Assembly: GCA_965215345.1 (NCBI GenBank)
Contig: CBDCDL010000002.1
Coordinates: 3,224,001 to 3,288,000 of the forward strand
Reading direction: 5' to 3'
Length of the DNA stretch: 64,000 nucleotides
Source of the DNA: CATQHW01 sp965215345
GTDB taxonomy: Bacteria > Spirochaetota > Spirochaetia > SZUA-6 > Bin103
Made by a program: the position numbers and the translations under genes. The notes beneath the pieces were generated by a model, which saw only the letters and a list, made by a program, of their open reading frames with translations, did no database searches and was not told where the DNA came from. Shown here piece by piece: positions 60,938 to 64,000 of this stretch. Position 1 is the stretch's first letter. Each line of letters starts with the position of its first letter.

Positions 60938-61921
60938 GTGGCCCGCCGCCGTGCGCAGATGAAAGCCCCCGGTACGCCTGAGAACGCGGCGGCAGAACGC
61001 ATCCGGACGCGCAGGCTTCCGGCCAGGGCCGCGCGCGTGCTGTCGCTGTACGGATGGCACTACGCCTTCATCCTGATCGGGGTCGTGTTCCTGTTCCTGT
61101 TCGCCTACATGCCGATGCTGGGCCTGCAGATCGCGTTCCGGGACTACAAGATCCACCTCGGCATGTGGGAAAGCCCATGGGCAGGCTTCAAGTACTTCTA
61201 TTTCCTGACAGACGGCTATTTCTGGCAGTCGTTCAAGAACACGATCCTGATCACCACGTTCCGGTTCCTGTTCGGGTTTCCGGCCCCTGTCGTGCTCGCC
61301 ATACTGCTCAACGAAGTCGGGCACAGCCGCTTCAAGCGAACGATCCAGAGCCTCAGTTATCTGCCGCACTTCATCTCCTGGATCGTCGTGGCGTACATCC
61401 TCTACACCATGCTGGCGCTGGACACCGGCGTGATCAATCTTGCCCTGCGCACATTGGGGTTTCCGCAGGTCAACTTCATGGGCCGGCCGGAGTACTTCCG
61501 CACGATCGTCGTGGCCAGCGCGATCTGGAAGGAGATCGGCTGGGGCACCATCATCTTTCTTGCCGCGATCGCCACCATCGACCCGCAGTTGCACGAAGCC
61601 GCGTTCCTGGATGGTGCCGGCCGTTTCGCGCGCATTCGCTACATCAACATCCCCGGCATGATGCCGACCGTCAGCATCCTGTTCATCCTCTCGCTGCCCG
61701 GCATCATGAACGCCGGCTACGAGCAGATCTATCCGCTGGTGAATCCGGCCAACCTGGAGGTGTCGAACGTCCTGGACGTCTACCTGATACGGCTCGGTCT
61801 CACCCAGGCGCAGTACAGCGTCGCCACCGCCATCGGCTTCATGCTGGCCTGGATCAACCTGCTGCTCGTGCTGATCGCCAACTGGACGATTCGCCGGGTC
61901 GGTCACGTGGGTTTGTGGTAG
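60938..61921 (+). CDS. Sugar ABC permease, LplB type
   Basis: A 327-residue permease with six helices. The start YGWHYAFILIGVVFLFLFAYMPMLGLQIAFRDYKI is typical of LplB-type proteins, and the EAA loop EAAFLDGAGRFARIRYINIP contacts the ATPase. No ATPase gene is encoded within view, as is common for this family, which shares a multi-substrate ATPase. GTG 60938 has a G-run upstream; ATG 60959 is an alternative. Confidence 0.9.
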   Translation: MARRRAQMKAPGTPENAAAERIRTRRLPARAARVLSLYGWHYAFILIGVVFLFLFAYMPMLGLQIAFRDYKIHLGMWESPWAGFKYFYFLTDGYFWQSFKNTILITTFRFLFGFPAPVVLAILLNEVGHSRFKRTIQSLSYLPHFISWIVVAYILYTMLALDTGVINLALRTLGFPQVNFMGRPEYFRTIVVASAIWKEIGWGTIIFLAAIATIDPQLHEAAFLDGAGRFARIRYINIPGMMPTVSILFILSLPGIMNAGYEQIYPLVNPANLEVSNVLDVYLIRLGLTQAQYSVATAIGFMLAWINLLLVLIANWTIRRVGHVGLW

Positions 61922-61927
61922 GCGCCC

Positions 61928-62836
61928 ATGCGCGTCCACTCGCCGGCCGAGCGCTGGTTCGACGTCGTCAACTACACGGTGCTCGCGACGCTGGCGTTCG
62001 TGTGCTTCTATCCGTTCGTGATGATGACCGTGCTGTCGATCAACGCCGGCACGGACAGCATGCGCGGCGGCATCACGCTCTGGCCGCGCGTTTTCACGCT
62101 GGTCAACTACCGGGTCATCCTGGAGAACGCGGCCATCCAGCGGGCCTACGTCGTCACCGTGATGAGGACGGTCATCGGCACGGCCGGCGGCGTGTTCGTC
62201 ACGGCGCTGGTCGCCTATGGCTTGGCCGAGCGGCGTCTGCCGGGCCGCACGTACATCATGGTCTACATGGTGATCCCGATGTTCTTCTCGGGCGGGCTCA
62301 TCCCGTACTTCCTGCAGCTTCGCGATCTGCGTCTGATCAACACGTTCTGGGTCTACGTCATCCCGCTGCTGTTCAACATCTGGAACGCGATCGTCATGAA
62401 GACCTTCTTTCAGGAGATCCCGGTCAGCCTCAAGGAGTCCGCCCGGCTCGATGGCGCCAACGAGCTGGTGGTGCTCTTCAGGATCGTGTTCCCGGTTTCG
62501 AAGCCGCTGTTCGCCGCGATCTCGCTGTTCGTGGCGGTCGGTCACTGGAACGACTGGTTCGCCGGCGCCTTCTTCGTCACCCGGCAGCACCTGCGGCCCG
62601 TGCAGACCTATCTCATGGGCATCATGACCGCGGATCTCTCGGACTCGTTCAACCAGCAGACGGTGCAGGCGGCGCAGCAGTTGATGGGCCGATTCATCAC
62701 CGACTACTCTACGATCACGTCCCTGTCGCTGCGCATGGCTGCCGTGATGATCGCTGTCCTGCCGATACTGATGGTGTATCCGTTCCTGCAGAAGTACTTC
62801 GTCAAGGGCGTTCTGATCGGCTCGCTGAAGGGCTGA
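61928..62836 (+). CDS. Sugar ABC permease, YtcP/ARC-type
   Basis: A 302-residue permease partner with six helices. VCFYPFVMMTVLSINAG marks the first helix, and the EAA loop is ESARLDGANELVVLFRIVFPVSKP. GHWNDWFAGAFFVTR and the end FLQKYFVKGVLIGSLKG are typical of YtcP proteins. It begins 6 bases after the first permease. Confidence 0.92.
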   Translation: MRVHSPAERWFDVVNYTVLATLAFVCFYPFVMMTVLSINAGTDSMRGGITLWPRVFTLVNYRVILENAAIQRAYVVTVMRTVIGTAGGVFVTALVAYGLAERRLPGRTYIMVYMVIPMFFSGGLIPYFLQLRDLRLINTFWVYVIPLLFNIWNAIVMKTFFQEIPVSLKESARLDGANELVVLFRIVFPVSKPLFAAISLFVAVGHWNDWFAGAFFVTRQHLRPVQTYLMGIMTADLSDSFNQQTVQAAQQLMGRFITDYSTITSLSLRMAAVMIAVLPILMVYPFLQKYFVKGVLIGSLKG

Positions 62837-62858
62837 TGAACCGGGAGACCGCAGGCAC

Positions 62859-63641
62859 ATGACGGTGGATCTGGCCGGCAGGATCGCGTTGGTTACGGGC
62901 GCCGCGCAGGGAATCGGCCGCGCCATCGCCGACGCGATGTCCGCCAACGGCGCGCACGTCGTCTACAGCGACGCCGCACCCGACCGGCTGAGAGCGGATC
63001 CGCCCGTGGGGCCGAGCACCCAATCGATGGAACTGGACGTCACGAACGATGAGCACATCGATCGCGCCGTCGCCGATCTGCTGGCGGAACACGGTCGCAT
63101 CGACAGCCTGGTCAATAATGCCGGACTCAACACGTCGAACCGGGTCCCCACCGACGAGGTCTCGATCGAGGACTGGAACCGGATCGTGAACGTCGATCTG
63201 ACCGGGACGTTCCGCGTGAGCCGGACGGTGGCGGCACGGGCCATGATCCCGCAGCGAGGCGGCCGGATCATCAACATAGCTTCGGTGGGCGGAGTCGTGC
63301 CGTTCCGACTGCAGTCGGCGTACATCGCGGCGAAGACGGGCCTGATAGGCTTCAGCCGCGCGATGGCGCTGGAATGGGGGCACCATGGCGTCCTGGTCAA
63401 CGCGATCGCTCCGGGGTCGACCGTCACGCAGGCGACCCGCGGCCTGTTCTACGGGGAGTCCGGTGAGCTGAACCAATCGGCCGTCGAGCTCATGCGGCAC
63501 ATCCCGCTCGGACGGCCCGCTCAGCCGGAGGACATCGCCAACGCTGCGCTGTTCCTGGCGGCACCGGAGAGCTCGTACATCACCGGACACGTTCTGGTGG
63601 TGGATGGTGGCTGGACGGCAGGATACGCCCGCGATTTCTGA
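62859..63641 (+). CDS. Short-chain dehydrogenase/reductase (SDR)
   Basis: A 260-residue classical SDR with cofactor loop TGAAQGIGRA, NNAG, the catalytic Ser in NIASVGG, YIAAK, and a closing YITGHVLVVDGGWT. It is in the same transcription unit as the sugar transporter, 22 bases after the permease, so it may oxidise the imported sugar or polyol. A zinc dehydrogenase follows. Confidence 0.9.
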   Translation: MTVDLAGRIALVTGAAQGIGRAIADAMSANGAHVVYSDAAPDRLRADPPVGPSTQSMELDVTNDEHIDRAVADLLAEHGRIDSLVNNAGLNTSNRVPTDEVSIEDWNRIVNVDLTGTFRVSRTVAARAMIPQRGGRIINIASVGGVVPFRLQSAYIAAKTGLIGFSRAMALEWGHHGVLVNAIAPGSTVTQATRGLFYGESGELNQSAVELMRHIPLGRPAQPEDIANAALFLAAPESSYITGHVLVVDGGWTAGYARDF

Positions 63642-63663
63642 CGCAGATGAGAGGTAGAAGGCG

Positions 63664-64000
63664 ATGATCGCATGGGTGCTGCATGGCAGCAGGGACCTGC
63701 GCCGCGAAGAGCGTCCGGTGCCGAGCCCGCTTGCGGATCAGGTGCTGGTGCGGGTGGAGCGTGTGGGCATCTGCGGCAGCGACGTGCGCTACTTCCAGAC
63801 CGGGAAAGTCGGTCCGTTTACCCCGACGCGGCCGTTCGTGCTCGGGCACGAGTTCTCGGGAGAGGTCGTCGAGGTCGGATCCGAAGCCGCCCGGCTCGCG
63901 GCCGGCGACCGGGTGGCGGTGGACCCGGCGCAACCCTGTTTCCGCTGCGAGGTGTGCCGCGACGGCCGCGGCAACCTCTGCGAATTCACCCGCTACTACG
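63664..64000 (+). CDS. Zinc-dependent dehydrogenase (L-iditol/threonine type), cut by window end
   Basis: The first 112 residues of a medium-chain alcohol dehydrogenase. Catalytic zinc ligands are in GICGSDVRY and VLGHEFSGEV, and the structural zinc loop starts at PCFRCEVCRDGRGNLC. The closest family look is sorbitol/xylitol-type. ATG 63664 has AGAAGG upstream. Likely an oxidoreductase of the sugar-polyol operon. Confidence 0.9.
   Translation, partial: MIAWVLHGSRDLRREERPVPSPLADQVLVRVERVGICGSDVRYFQTGKVGPFTPTRPFVLGHEFSGEVVEVGSEAARLAAGDRVAVDPAQPCFRCEVCRDGRGNLCEFTRYY

Overview
The window is G+C-rich bacterial chromosome, densely packed, with most neighbouring genes joined by 4-nt ATGA/GTGA overlaps. 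The cell is probably Gram-negative: there is an outer-membrane beta-barrel protein at 44.4-45.9 kb. The metabolism looks like that of a heterotroph living on scavenged sugars, acids and peptides. A loose lipobox at 12.5 kb, an N-terminus reading 'PFAAGVEES' on the sugar-binding protein at 59.2 kb, and an LplB/YtcP-type sugar transporter fit a member of the Spirochaetota. This assignment is an inference only. Two tRNA genes (Asn-GTT, Val-GAC) lie at 12.6-13.1 kb. I saw no rRNA, CRISPR array, integrase or insertion sequence.

Layout. (1) 1-11 kb, minus strand: a probable phage-defence island. It holds an SNF2-type helicase with a DUF3883 end, a truncated DUF1016 (YhcG-like) gene, a DUF1156 DNA methylase, an SMC/RecF-like ATPase with a TOPRIM-like partner, two tandem DUF433 proteins, a gutted DUF5615 toxin remnant, and a DUF499 ATPase that runs off the left edge. 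(2) 11-13 kb: small housekeeping genes and the tRNAs. (3) 13-26 kb: catabolic and scavenging genes. These include an ankyrin protein coupled to a nucleoside hydrolase, a MetE-like enzyme, an alcohol dehydrogenase with a P450, a coupled enolase-superfamily / AIR-synthase-like / DapA-like operon, an Rpn nuclease, a formamidase, an SDR and YtoQ. (4) 26-38 kb: a peptide ABC transporter whose two ATPase genes are separated from its binding protein and permeases by a Gld-like ABC export module, a PrsA/SurA-like protein, a DUF4340 protein and a class IV aminotransferase. (5) 38-53 kb: two metallo-beta-lactamase-fold enzymes, glycosidase-like, dioxygenase, quinone reductase, acetoacetate-decarboxylase-like, Rieske, amidohydrolase, K+ channel, methyltransferase, DUF3179, alpha/beta hydrolase and sialidase-like genes. 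(6) 53-54.4 kb: a DprA-like (SLOG) gene coupled to a ComF-like phosphoribosyltransferase, visibly poorer in G+C than its surroundings. (7) 54.5-64 kb: a chimeric dioxygenase pseudogene and two glycosidase genes (minus strand), diverging from a sugar ABC operon that continues into an SDR and a zinc dehydrogenase cut by the right edge.

The best candidates for something unusual are the composite defence island, where a possible second defence module and a decayed toxin-antitoxin locus are nested inside the DUF1156/DUF499 cluster, and the DprA-phosphoribosyltransferase pair.
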